Part shown: piece by piece, positions 9,541 through 17,905 of the stretch
Layout: each line of letters opens with the position of its first letter
Numbering within the stretch: the first letter of the stretch is position 1
NCBI RefSeq assembly: GCF_001305295.1
Contig: NZ_LJSI01000030.1
Span: 1-57,218, forward strand
Length of the DNA: 57,218 nt
Direction: 5' to 3'
Origin: Neptunomonas antarctica
GTDB lineage: Bacteria > Pseudomonadota > Gammaproteobacteria > Pseudomonadales > Balneatricaceae
Translations under genes and position numbers: made by a program
The notes under the pieces: model-generated
Seen by the model: only the letters and a program-made list of their open reading frames with translations
Databases searched by the model: none
Told to the model about the DNA's origin: nothing

Positions 9541-10179
9541 ATGATGGAAATAGTCGCTAATGTGGCACTCATACTGGGCTGTGCTTTCTGCGCAGCTCAG
9601 CTGTTTCGCCAACCGGAAAAGTTAAACGAACACAATAAAACATTGGCGATGCTGATCACATTATCAGTGGGCTTTATAGCTGCTGCTGCTATTGGACAGC
9701 TACTTATCAGCGAGCATAATCAGGACACTCAAACCCTGCAACGCCTGCTCAGTAACATGAAAGAGTATGTCGCCATCCCGTTGATCGGCTCTCTTTTACT
9801 GGCCACCAGCTTTAGCAAATTCTGGTCTCGTGCGGGTTGGGGACGCTGGATGCTGGCGTTATTTGCACTATTTGAACTGTTTCGACGCGCCGAATTGGGC
9901 GGACATTATGCCATGGTATTGGCAGGGCTTTCATCCGCAGCACTCATCATCGCCTTTGCACGCTACTCTCAAGCAGAGATACGTGTACCGGGCTTGATCG
10001 GCGCGTTATTAGCCAGCCTTGCGATCGGGGTTTACGGGCCTTTATCGCTGCTGCCTGAATACCGCAATGAAGCGCTCAGTCATGGGTTACTAGCCATTAG
10101 CCTGGCTATTTTGGGCGTGGCAACAGGGCTAATTATTGCTCTGAATCAAAAGCAGGAAACGCTATCGCCGCGCGTGTAA
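9541..10179 (+). CDS. uncharacterised multi-span membrane protein
   Basis: I do not recognise this family. The 212-residue product is strongly hydrophobic with about six or seven predicted membrane segments (starting at residues ~5, 33, 74, 100, 117, 140 and 175) and no obvious catalytic motif. Translation could start at 9541 or at the adjacent ATG at 9544. It abuts the hemL stop with no gap, so it is probably cotranscribed with thiE-hemL and ends before the strong hairpin at 10251. Codon use looks like its neighbours. Confidence 0.75.
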   Translation: MMEIVANVALILGCAFCAAQLFRQPEKLNEHNKTLAMLITLSVGFIAAAAIGQLLISEHNQDTQTLQRLLSNMKEYVAIPLIGSLLLATSFSKFWSRAGWGRWMLALFALFELFRRAELGGHYAMVLAGLSSAALIIAFARYSQAEIRVPGLIGALLASLAIGVYGPLSLLPEYRNEALSHGLLAISLAILGVATGLIIALNQKQETLSPRV

Positions 10180-10250
10180 ACATTCAAATTTTACCCCCAA
10201 AATTTCTCACCTTTTGATTGGTATTCGCTATGTATTAACAACCCAACAAA

Positions 10251-10282
10251 AAAGGCCATTGAATTCGCATTCAATGGCCTTT
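10251..10282. terminator. strong bidirectional terminator
   Basis: A perfect 14-bp inverted repeat (AAAGGCCATTGAAT and its complement) with a TCGC loop, flanked by A-run and T-run, lies between the convergent membrane protein and lipoprotein genes. It serves both strands. Confidence 0.88.
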
Positions 10283-10289
10283 ATCTAGC

Positions 10290-10310
10290 GCCTATAGTTA
10301 ACCTATAGGC
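10290..10310. repeat. second inverted repeat beside the terminator
   Basis: GCCTATAG and CTATAGGC form an 8-bp stem with a TTAAC loop eight bases from the preceding terminator. No T-run follows. It may be a back-up hairpin for the minus-strand mrcB-lipoprotein transcript. Confidence 0.5.
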
Positions 10311-10340
10311 CTGCTTAAAATATAACCCTTTGCCAATATC

Positions 10341-10946
10341 CTACTGATAACGCCGCGAGATAGCCGCTGCTTTATTGGCACCTTCTATATCACCTGCATC
10401 GGTGCGGATCGAGGCAATTAACTGCCATAGCCGACGCAGTTTGGTATTTTGCCCCTGTGCAATAGCGACACCTTTTAATGCGACCTGCTCGGCCTGTAAA
10501 AACTCGCCCAAGTGGCGGTGAGTATCTGCCAATGAGTAATAAACTTCCGGATCTTTCGGTGAGATACGCTGCGCCCGCTGCAAACTGGTTTGGGCTGAGC
10601 GTAACTGGCCATCATTGGTTTGCTTACGTGCCGTTTCCAGTAACGCGAGGGCCGCAGGGTTTTGCTGTAATTGCATAACAACCTTCGGTGCTACCGGAAC
10701 AGCCGTTGATTCACTCTCAGAACTTTCATCTTTCTGCGAACGAAAAACAGGTGAAGGAGCCACCGGTGTTACCGTCACGCCGGTAGAAATATCGACCGGC
10801 GTGACAACCCCATTACTGCTCTGTGGGCCAGCGCCTACCGAGGATCGATCCTCAATGGGCATATTATAGGTGTTTATCTCGGAGCACCCGGCAAGGGATA
10901 CCAACGCACCCAACGCGATTATTCTCATTTGTGCTGTAATATTCAT
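10341..10946 (-). CDS. TPR-containing outer-membrane lipoprotein (putative)
   Basis: A 201-residue protein with a lipoprotein signal (MRIIALGALVSLAGC; lipobox LAGC, lipidated Cys at 21), a Ser/Pro-rich linker, then tetratricopeptide repeats over about residues 80-195 (for example EVYYSLADTHRHLGEFLQAE). The ATG at 10946 is chosen because AGGAG lies upstream with good spacing; a longer version starting at 10967 would overlap mrcB and spoil the signal peptide. It follows the mrcB stop by two bases. TPR lipoproteins next to PBP1b can be scaffolds or activators, but the specific role here is inference. Confidence 0.8.
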   Translation of the reverse strand: MNITAQMRIIALGALVSLAGCSEINTYNMPIEDRSSVGAGPQSSNGVVTPVDISTGVTVTPVAPSPVFRSQKDESSESESTAVPVAPKVVMQLQQNPAALALLETARKQTNDGQLRSAQTSLQRAQRISPKDPEVYYSLADTHRHLGEFLQAEQVALKGVAIAQGQNTKLRRLWQLIASIRTDAGDIEGANKAAAISRRYQ

Positions 10947-10948
10947 TA

Positions 10949-13309
10949 CTACTCCTGCCTGAACCAACGCCGAAACCAGTCAAGTGACTTTGTTTCGCTA
11001 TTTTGAACAGGTTCTACTCCACAATCAACACGATACTGCGGTTTACTGCCTTGAATGAAAGGCACCGGTATCGCTCCCTGACAACGCTCATCGGATAAAT
11101 AACCCGTTTCCTTATCCACCCAAAGATAATCCACACCCTCTGGCACCGGTGCTATGAAAGGTTCCGGTTTCTCTTCTTTCATAAAAGCAGTCCATACTTT
11201 CAATGCACCGCCTGAACCCGTAAACGGTAACGCTGTATTATCATCACGCCCCAACCAGACAACCGCCAGGCGATTGCCTGTAAAGCCCGCAAACCAGCTA
11301 TCCCGCTGATCATTAGACGTGCCCGTTTTACCCGCGACGTTCAGATTAGAGGGCAGTTGCGTATAAACAGAACGTGCCGTTCCTTCACGTGCCACTTCTT
11401 GCATCGCGTACTGTAACAAATGAATACTTTCGCCGGAGACCGTCTGCTTCACCTGAAAAGGATAGCGGGACAACTCTGTTCCTGCATTATCGGTCACCAT
11501 CCGGATCGCCCGTAGCGGCATCTGAAAACCATTAGCCGCAATCGTCTGGTACATAGTCGCCACTTCTATGGCAGGCAACCCTTGAGCGCCCAACAACAGT
11601 GAAGGGTACGCATCCAGATCTCGTGTCACTCCCAACTTGTGCAATGTATCAACCACCTTGCCAACGCCTAACGCCATACCGAGATTAGCCGTCGCTAAAT
11701 TATACGAATGCGCTAATGCCTGGTGCAATGGCACTGTGCCATGCGAGTTCTTACCAAAATTTTGAGGCTCCCATGTTGACCCATTAGGCATCGCTACTGA
11801 GATAGGCTCGTCCTTCAGCGGTGACACCAAAGAATACCCGTTATCCAGAGCGGTTAAGTAAACCGCCGGCTTAACGAGTGAGCCTATCGGCCTGATTGCA
11901 TCCAGCGCACGGTTAAAGCCTTCATAACGCGTACTTTTACCACCGATAATACTCAGTACTTCACCGGTTTGCGGGTCGGTTACCACCATGCTTGCTTCAA
12001 GGTTTGCGGCTCTTTTTCCGTAGCGCTTTTCAAGACCCGTAACCGTCGTCAGTAATGCAGTTTCCGCTTTAGCCTGAACGATAGGGTTCAAACCCGTATA
12101 GACGCGTAAGCCTTCAGTTCGGAGATCATCTTCGTGATAACTTTCGCGCAGCTGCCGTTTTACTAAATCCAGATACGCAGGATAAGCCCCCTTCAGCAAA
12201 CTTTTTTGTTTTACGACACCTAAAGGTTTTTGAATAGTTTGCTGGTAAAGCTCTTCTGTAATATTTCCTTCATCACGCATTACTCGTAGCACCAGATCAC
12301 GACGCTGCTTAGCCCGTTCAGGATGACGACGCGGATCATAGTAAGAAGGACCTTTCACCAGCCCCGCCAAGAGCGCTACCTGCGATAACTGCAACTCCTG
12401 AATCGGTTGAGAAAAATAGTACTGCCCCCCTAAGCCCATACCATGAATCGCCCGAGAGCCTTCCTGGCCCAGATAGACTTCGTTCAGGTATGCTTCCAGA
12501 ATTTCATCTTTGCTGTAGTGCAATTCTAATAAAACAGCCATAGGCAGCTCCATTAGTTTACGTGCTAAGGTTCGATCTGATGTCAGATAAAAGTTTTTTA
12601 TCAGTTGCTGAGTTAAGGTGCTGCCGCCCTGTACAAAGCGACCTGCCCGGACATTGATCCACATGGCCCGCGCTATACCTTTAAAAGAAATACCAAAGTG
12701 ATCGTAATAACTCTGATCTTCAATCGCGATCAGCGCTTGTGTCAGGCTAGTGGGTACATCTTCTAAGCGAACCAGATCCCGATCCTCATTATTTTGAGGA
12801 TAAATACCACCAATCAGAACGGGCTCTAAACGCACCAGATTAACGGTCTGCCCTTTGGCGTTGCGAACCCGGGAGAGCTGATCAGAATTAAAGTCTAACT
12901 GCAGCTGCTGCGCAGGCTCCCTACCATCAGGGAACGCAAATCCACGCGTGAAGATATGTGCCTTGCTACTCGAAAACTCAGCCTGCCCTGGTAAGGATGC
13001 ATGCCGGACAGTTTGATAACCTAACCCTGCCAATTCAATTTTTAAGTCCTGAATCGAGATAGGTAAACCTGCGTAGAGTTCCAGCGGGCGGGCAAAGACT
13101 TTCGCAGGCAACGCCCATCGTTTACCCTCAAACTGTTGACGAATCTGGGCATCCAGATACATTAAACCGATGCCGCCGATCACTATCCCAAGCAGTGTCA
13201 GTTTCAACAAAAGGGCTCTGAAGGTACGCCAAAAGCCTCCCTTCTTCTTAGCTGCAGAGGCCCTTTTGCGGGGTGTTTTTTTTGCAGGTGTTCTCTTTTT
13301 GTTCATCAA
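10949..13309 (-). CDS. mrcB: bifunctional penicillin-binding protein 1b
   Basis: Class A PBP that polymerises lipid II and cross-links peptidoglycan at the inner membrane. The 786-residue protein has a lysine-rich cytoplasmic tail, a single membrane helix (about 33-53), a UB2H-like region (about 65-155), the GT51 transglycosylase domain with catalytic E197 in AIEDQ and GGSTLTQQLIKN at 228-239, and the transpeptidase domain with SLVK (S477), SYN (535-537) and KTGTS (661-665). It is slightly shorter than E. coli PBP1b (844). It is divergent from the kinase-like gene with a 42-bp gap. Confidence 0.96.
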   Translation of the reverse strand: MMNKKRTPAKKTPRKRASAAKKKGGFWRTFRALLLKLTLLGIVIGGIGLMYLDAQIRQQFEGKRWALPAKVFARPLELYAGLPISIQDLKIELAGLGYQTVRHASLPGQAEFSSSKAHIFTRGFAFPDGREPAQQLQLDFNSDQLSRVRNAKGQTVNLVRLEPVLIGGIYPQNNEDRDLVRLEDVPTSLTQALIAIEDQSYYDHFGISFKGIARAMWINVRAGRFVQGGSTLTQQLIKNFYLTSDRTLARKLMELPMAVLLELHYSKDEILEAYLNEVYLGQEGSRAIHGMGLGGQYYFSQPIQELQLSQVALLAGLVKGPSYYDPRRHPERAKQRRDLVLRVMRDEGNITEELYQQTIQKPLGVVKQKSLLKGAYPAYLDLVKRQLRESYHEDDLRTEGLRVYTGLNPIVQAKAETALLTTVTGLEKRYGKRAANLEASMVVTDPQTGEVLSIIGGKSTRYEGFNRALDAIRPIGSLVKPAVYLTALDNGYSLVSPLKDEPISVAMPNGSTWEPQNFGKNSHGTVPLHQALAHSYNLATANLGMALGVGKVVDTLHKLGVTRDLDAYPSLLLGAQGLPAIEVATMYQTIAANGFQMPLRAIRMVTDNAGTELSRYPFQVKQTVSGESIHLLQYAMQEVAREGTARSVYTQLPSNLNVAGKTGTSNDQRDSWFAGFTGNRLAVVWLGRDDNTALPFTGSGGALKVWTAFMKEEKPEPFIAPVPEGVDYLWVDKETGYLSDERCQGAIPVPFIQGSKPQYRVDCGVEPVQNSETKSLDWFRRWFRQE

Positions 13310-13351
13310 GCCCGTATAATTCCTTAATTTTTAGACAATACCGAAGGTTAC

Positions 13352-14899
13352 ATGCTTCCAGAATTGATCGCAGCGCTTAGCCGTCCTGAAAACTACCCTC
13401 ATCCGGTAGACGCACCCATACGCGTAATAGAAACACATATCTCCTGGCTTTTATTAACCGGCGAATACGCCTATAAAATAAAAAAGCCGGTCGATTTCGG
13501 ATTTCTGGATTTTACGACACTAAAAAAACGCCGCTTCTATTGCGAAGAAGAGCTTCGACTCAACCAGCGTTTGGCACCAGACATCTATGATACGCTAATC
13601 GCGATCATCGGTTCGCCTGAAAATCCTCAATTAATTGAAGCATCACAAATAAACGAAGCGAAGCCTTTCGAGTATGCCGTGCGCATGTACCAGTTCGACC
13701 CTGAGCTGCGGTTGGATCTTATCCTTGATCGACAACGCTTTGAGCCGGCCTGGATCGATATGCTAGCCGAGCAGATTGCACACTTTCACACCCGAACCCC
13801 TCGCGTTGCTAAAAATAGTCCGTGGGGCGAGGCCACTAGTATCTGGGATGCGGTATCTGACAACTATCAACATGTGAGCCAGCATCAGCTGGACGCCAAC
13901 GACTGGCAACAGTTGCAATTTCTGTCACAGCGAACCGCACAGCAGTTTCGTAAACTAACGCCTGCTATCCAACGCCGCAAACAGGAAGGTCACATCCGCG
14001 AATGCCATGGAGACCTGCATCTGGGTAATATCACTCTCTATCATGGGCAGTTACGTCTGTTTGATTGCATTGAGTTTAATCTTCAATTCCGTTGGACTGA
14101 CACTATTTGTGACTTAGCTTTCCTGCTGATGGATCTTGAAGTCAAAGGGCAATATCGTTGGGCCAATCGCTGCCTGAATAGATACCTTGACCTAACAGGT
14201 GATTACGAAGGCCTGACACTGCTTAGTTTTTATAAATCATACCGTTCCATGGTGCGAGCTAAAGTTTCAATGCTCGGTGAAAATCCTGATTTAACGTCGT
14301 TTCGTCGCTATCTGCAACTAACAAACACATATACTCGTCAAAACAAGCCCTCTTTATTTATCATGCACGGCGTTTCCGGCAGCGGTAAAAGCTACCTATG
14401 CGGTCAGCTACTTGAACGCCTGAATTGCATCCAGATACGTTCCGATGTCGAGCGTAAACGCCTCTACAAAGAACTATGCCGAAGAGGCGAACGTCTGGAA
14501 CTTTACGGCCAAGAGATGAACGCACGTACTTTTCAGCACCTTCTGAATTTATCGAAAGCACTACTAAAAAGCGGTTATTCCGTGATTGTCGATGCTACTT
14601 TTATCAGACAGCGAACCCGACAGAGTTACATCGACCTCGCCAGTTCACTTGATATCCCGATGCGTATTATCAGCTGCTATTGCGATATGAAGCTAATCGA
14701 AGCACGGTTGGCACGCCGTAGCTATGAGGGAGGAGATGCTTCAGATGCAGACATCGGTGTTATGCAGGATCAGCTAAAGCACCAACAGAAGCTCACCGAG
14801 TCAGAATTAACGCACACCTTACTAATGGATACTGATAACGATGATGCCATCAATGTACTGGTCAGCCAGTTAATCGTTCAGGGACTGGTCGAGCCTTAA
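13352..14899 (+). CDS. aminoglycoside-phosphotransferase-like / P-loop kinase fusion protein
   Basis: A two-domain protein of unknown physiological substrate. Residues about 25-320 resemble the APH/choline kinase fold, with HGDLHLGN at 219-226 (catalytic loop) followed by FDCIEFN (metal-binding segment). Residues about 335-515 form a P-loop kinase domain with GVSGSGKS at 340-347, like small-molecule kinases of the zeta-toxin/gluconate kinase type. The same fusion is conserved beside mrcB in Pseudomonas. It converges on hmuV with no clear terminator between them. An antibiotic-resistance role should not be assumed. Confidence 0.82.
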   Translation: MLPELIAALSRPENYPHPVDAPIRVIETHISWLLLTGEYAYKIKKPVDFGFLDFTTLKKRRFYCEEELRLNQRLAPDIYDTLIAIIGSPENPQLIEASQINEAKPFEYAVRMYQFDPELRLDLILDRQRFEPAWIDMLAEQIAHFHTRTPRVAKNSPWGEATSIWDAVSDNYQHVSQHQLDANDWQQLQFLSQRTAQQFRKLTPAIQRRKQEGHIRECHGDLHLGNITLYHGQLRLFDCIEFNLQFRWTDTICDLAFLLMDLEVKGQYRWANRCLNRYLDLTGDYEGLTLLSFYKSYRSMVRAKVSMLGENPDLTSFRRYLQLTNTYTRQNKPSLFIMHGVSGSGKSYLCGQLLERLNCIQIRSDVERKRLYKELCRRGERLELYGQEMNARTFQHLLNLSKALLKSGYSVIVDATFIRQRTRQSYIDLASSLDIPMRIISCYCDMKLIEARLARRSYEGGDASDADIGVMQDQLKHQQKLTESELTHTLLMDTDNDDAINVLVSQLIVQGLVEP

Positions 14900-14925
14900 A
14901 CTCTTAAATGTTAAAGAATCACGCC

Positions 14926-15690
14926 TTAAATCGTAGATCGTGTAAAAAACAGCGGTTGTCCGAGCACTTCGGTGAAGCCGATAGGCGTTTGAAAAAGCTC
15001 TGACAGAATGTCGGGTTGCATGACCTGAGCCGGGGTCCCCGTCATTACGATGCGGCCGCTGTCCATCAGGGTAATGGTATCGGCGAACTGCGCCGCCAGT
15101 GACAGATCATGCACAATTAACAATACTGCTTTGCCTTGATTAGTGATGGTCCGAATCTGCTGCATCACCGCCACCTGATGCTTTAGATCGATCGCTTTTA
15201 ACGGCTCATCCAGTAACACATAAGCGGTCTTTGCAGAGATCTGAACTAACAGACGCGCTAAATGTGTGCGCTGCTTTTCGCCTCCCGATAAAGTCGTGTA
15301 ATCCCGATCAGCTAAGTGCTGTATATCCAGCGCCGTCATAGCCTTATCTGCCAGATAATTTTGCTGCGAAAAAACAGCACCAATAGGATAGGCACCCATC
15401 GAAACAACCTCTCGGACGTGAAATGGGAAATCAAGCAGTTGCTCCTGTAGCAAAACTGCCAGCGTAAGTGAACGTTCACTTACGCTGTACTCCTCAATAT
15501 TTTTTCCCTCTAATGCAACCCGACCAATATCCGCTGCAATTAAACCTGCCAGGGTTTTCAGTAATGTAGTTTTCCCCGCGCCATTAGGCCCCAATATAAC
15601 ATGCAAACTCCCTGGCTTTACCTCCATAGAGGCGTTGTCGAGCAAGGCGCGTCCATGACGAATCACAGACAAGGACTCAGCACTCAGCAT
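14926..15690 (-). CDS. hmuV: heme ABC transporter ATP-binding protein
   Basis: ATPase that powers heme import with HmuU at the inner membrane. The 254-residue protein shows Walker A GPNGAGKTT (34-42), the signature LSGGEKQ (134-140) and Walker B YVLLDEP (157-163). The segment FPFHVREVVSMGAYP is typical of HmuV rather than of siderophore or cobalamin ATPases. Its ATG overlaps the hmuU stop (TAATG), so the two are translationally coupled. The heme assignment is from family likeness and from the Pseudomonas phu locus at the same position. Confidence 0.87.
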   Translation of the reverse strand: MLSAESLSVIRHGRALLDNASMEVKPGSLHVILGPNGAGKTTLLKTLAGLIAADIGRVALEGKNIEEYSVSERSLTLAVLLQEQLLDFPFHVREVVSMGAYPIGAVFSQQNYLADKAMTALDIQHLADRDYTTLSGGEKQRTHLARLLVQISAKTAYVLLDEPLKAIDLKHQVAVMQQIRTITNQGKAVLLIVHDLSLAAQFADTITLMDSGRIVMTGTPAQVMQPDILSELFQTPIGFTEVLGQPLFFTRSTI

Positions 15691-16694
15691 TAGCCTCGCT
15701 CCCGTTGTCGATAAGCAATCATAACAAGAAAGACAGGGCCACCGATTAATGCAGTGATTAACCCGATAGGGAGTTCAGCCGGCGACGCGACGACACGTGC
15801 GACCAAATCAGCCACCAGCAACAACAATGCACCCAGTAAAAACGAGATGGGTAATAGGAAACGATTATCAGGCCCGTTGATTAAACGCACTATATGCGGC
15901 ACCACCAGCCCGACAAAACCTATCAGCCCCACCATCGACACAACAGCGCCGACCATTAAGGCAGTGATAAGTACCAGCCGCTGCTGGATTGCTTTCACAT
16001 CGACACCCAAAAGATAGGCCTGCTGCTCGCCAAGCAATAATAAATTCAACTGCGCGGCATAACGAATCAATACGGGTACAAACACCATGCTAATCAGCAA
16101 CAACGTCAGCACTGACCACCATGATGCCCCCTGTACATTACCCATCAACCAAAATGTCACTTGCCTGAGCGTCATACTGTCTGATAAATATTTCAACCCG
16201 GCAATACCGGCGGCGGCAATCGCATTAATAGCAATCCCGGTTAACAGCAGGGTCAGTGACGATATTCCTGAAGCACTACGGGCAATACGGATCACCATAA
16301 AAGTGACCAGCATCCCACCCACAAAAGCAGCCAGTGGCATCCCAAATGAGGCGACAACACCTGCGCCAATCGTAGCCGATACCGTTACTTGCCACGCCAC
16401 AGCGGCTAACGCAGCGCCGCCCGACACGCCAATCAAGCCGGGATCAGCCAACGGGTTTCGAAAAAGAGCCTGAACTACCGCGCCGGTAATCGCCAGCAAT
16501 CCACCCGATAGCATCACCAGTAATATTCTGGGCAAACGCAGTTCATAAAGAATACGACGCGACAAATCGCTGCCTTGCCAAAGATCCGTCACAGACAACG
16601 CCGCACTGCCTTTTAACAGTGACAGCAACATAAAGAACGGCAGCAGTGTAAGCACGGCCAGCCACACGCCCGCCTTCAACCTTGCACGCGACAT
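15690..16694 (-). CDS. hmuU: heme ABC transporter permease
   Basis: FecCD/BtuC-type permease of 334 residues with about nine or ten membrane helices and the family motif GLIGFVGLVVPHIVRL near residue 240, which contacts the ATPase. It overlaps the tonB stop by one base and the hmuV start by one base, forming a tight tonB-hmuU-hmuV unit. No periplasmic binding protein gene (hmuT), heme-handling gene (hmuS) or outer-membrane receptor is present in the cluster. Confidence 0.87.
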   Translation of the reverse strand: MSRARLKAGVWLAVLTLLPFFMLLSLLKGSAALSVTDLWQGSDLSRRILYELRLPRILLVMLSGGLLAITGAVVQALFRNPLADPGLIGVSGGAALAAVAWQVTVSATIGAGVVASFGMPLAAFVGGMLVTFMVIRIARSASGISSLTLLLTGIAINAIAAAGIAGLKYLSDSMTLRQVTFWLMGNVQGASWWSVLTLLLISMVFVPVLIRYAAQLNLLLLGEQQAYLLGVDVKAIQQRLVLITALMVGAVVSMVGLIGFVGLVVPHIVRLINGPDNRFLLPISFLLGALLLLVADLVARVVASPAELPIGLITALIGGPVFLVMIAYRQRERG

Positions 16695-17114
16695 TAGTGA
16701 TTACCTTGTAGTGAAAAGCGCACAGGAATTAACGCGCGGGCGACAATACGTCTTCCCGCTTTTTTTGCTGGCATAAAACGCCACCCCAATGCGGCTTTTG
16801 TCGCGGCTTTATCAAGCATGGAATAGCCGGAACTATGATCTATCGACACCCGGTCCACCGCCCCGCGTGTATTAATGATCAACATTAACAGCACAGTACC
16901 CTGCAACCTTCTTCGCTGTGCCATCCTCGGATAGTCCGGAGGCGCGGGCGACTCGCTATACCGTAGTTCGTTATAATCAATTTGTAATATTGATTTATTA
17001 ACACCACCTGCATCACCCTCCACACTCTCCACTAACGCATCATCGACAGCTGCTTGCATGCCTTGAGGTGGGGAGTCCAACGCTGAATCTGGAGTAATCT
17101 CATTCGATATCGCC

Positions 17115-17162
17115 GGTTGCGGTTGCGGTTGCGGTTGCGGTTGCGGTTGCGGTTGCGGTTGC
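17115..17162 (-). repeat. hexanucleotide microsatellite (GGTTGC)8 in tonB
   Basis: Eight perfect tandem copies of GGTTGC (GCAACC on the coding strand) encode an eight-fold Gln-Pro run in the periplasm-spanning linker of TonB. Being a multiple of three, length changes would not alter frame, only spacer length. Confidence 0.95.
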
Positions 17163-17228
17163 ACTGCGTCAACTTTTCGCGACGACAGTTTTATCTTTAA
17201 GAGGCACTGCGTCAACTTTTCGCGACGA
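17161..17228 (-). repeat. 25-bp direct repeat inside tonB, 43-bp period
   Basis: Identical 25-bp copies occupy 17161-17185 and 17204-17228, separated by 18 bp. The 43-bp offset equals 3n+1, which explains the frameshift. The upstream copy in gene order is followed by VPLKDKT codons, the downstream one by the Gln-Pro run. Confidence 0.95.
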
Positions 17229-17439
17229 ATACTTCATGGTATTCAATGTAATGGCGTGTTGGGAGAAAATCGGGGATTGAGGTGAGAATTTTTGTAATAG
17301 CCCATGCTCTTCTACTCCCTGATCAGACCATATAAAAAAGGCATGCACGCACGCAGAGCCCAGCAGCAAGAGTAAAAAACGTATGGAGTAGTGATCAATG
17401 CGCACGCTTTATTCCCGCTGCATCAGGCAGTATCATAAG

Positions 17440-17450
17440 CACGAATTATA
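17440..17450 (-). promoter_or_regulatory. possible tonB-hmuUV -10 region
   Basis: A TATAAT hexamer is read on the minus strand at 17450-17445, about 40 bp upstream of the tonB GTG. No good -35 is visible. The surrounding AT-rich imperfect palindrome could hold a Fur-type operator, but I cannot align it convincingly to the Fur consensus. Confidence 0.25.
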
Positions 17451-17531
17451 ATCACTTATACAAGGTGATGGTTGAGTGCTCTTCATCATGACACACATCT
17501 GATTCACTTTTCCTGATGATAGAGGCCCTAC

Positions 17532-17870
17532 ATGCACCTACTTTGTACACTCGACACCTTAGCCGAAGATGTCTCTAAAGGCTTTCAGCTGGCCGACGTC
17601 TCATTAGTCGCCGTCAATAAGTGCGGCCACATTTATGTTTACCTGAATCAGTGCCCCCACCGAGGCGTCCCCTTAGAGTGGCAACCGGATCAATTTCTCG
17701 ATCTGGACAAAAATTTTATTCAGTGCGCTACCCATGGCGCACTGTTCAGGATAGAAGATGGCGAATGTATTGCCGGTCCTTGCCCGGGAGAGATGCTCAC
17801 TAAGATTCCCTGTAAAGTAGAGCAAGGTGAAGTCTGGATTAACCTATCCTCTCTTGCGGCGGCTATCTGA
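17532..17870 (+). CDS. Rieske [2Fe-2S] ferredoxin-like protein
   Basis: A 112-residue single-domain Rieske protein. Cluster ligands are visible as C41-P-H43 (NQCPHRGVPL) and C65-A-T-H68 (QCATHGALF), the standard CxH...CxxH pattern. There is no signal peptide or membrane helix, so it is probably a soluble cytoplasmic electron-transfer protein of the NirD/dioxygenase-ferredoxin type. It stands alone between tonB and an aminotransferase, so the partner enzyme is not identifiable from context. Confidence 0.85.
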   Translation: MHLLCTLDTLAEDVSKGFQLADVSLVAVNKCGHIYVYLNQCPHRGVPLEWQPDQFLDLDKNFIQCATHGALFRIEDGECIAGPCPGEMLTKIPCKVEQGEVWINLSSLAAAI

Positions 17871-17905
17871 TCATAAAAATATAATCATCTAAGCCTAATA
17901 ACATA

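Larger units (their letters stand above)
16694..17405 (-). pseudogene. tonB: tonB, frameshifted by a 43-bp repeat-bounded insertion
   Basis: Two reading frames together encode one TonB. The upstream frame (GTG at 17405 to a TGA at 17169-17171) gives the N-terminal anchor with the TonB S-x-x-x-H motif (SACVH); the downstream frame (to 16694) gives the Gln-Pro linker and a complete TonB C-terminal domain (PPDYPRMAQRRRLQGTV, later SSGYSMLDKAA and WRFMPAKKAG). Both frames contain SSRKVDAV because the 25-bp sequence for it occurs twice, 43 bp apart. Removing 43 bp restores a continuous 222-residue TonB. As written, the anchor and energy-transducing domain are separated, so the gene is either broken or in an off state. 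Confidence 0.85.

Noticed and set aside
13352-14899. Aminoglycoside resistance gene
   Set aside because: The fold resembles APH kinases, but the fusion to a P-loop kinase and conserved chromosomal context indicate a housekeeping protein of unknown substrate.
16694-17215. Downstream tonB frame as an independent shorter TonB
   Set aside because: It lacks the membrane anchor, has no RBS at its ATG and shares a duplicated segment with the upstream frame, so a frameshifted single gene is the simpler explanation.
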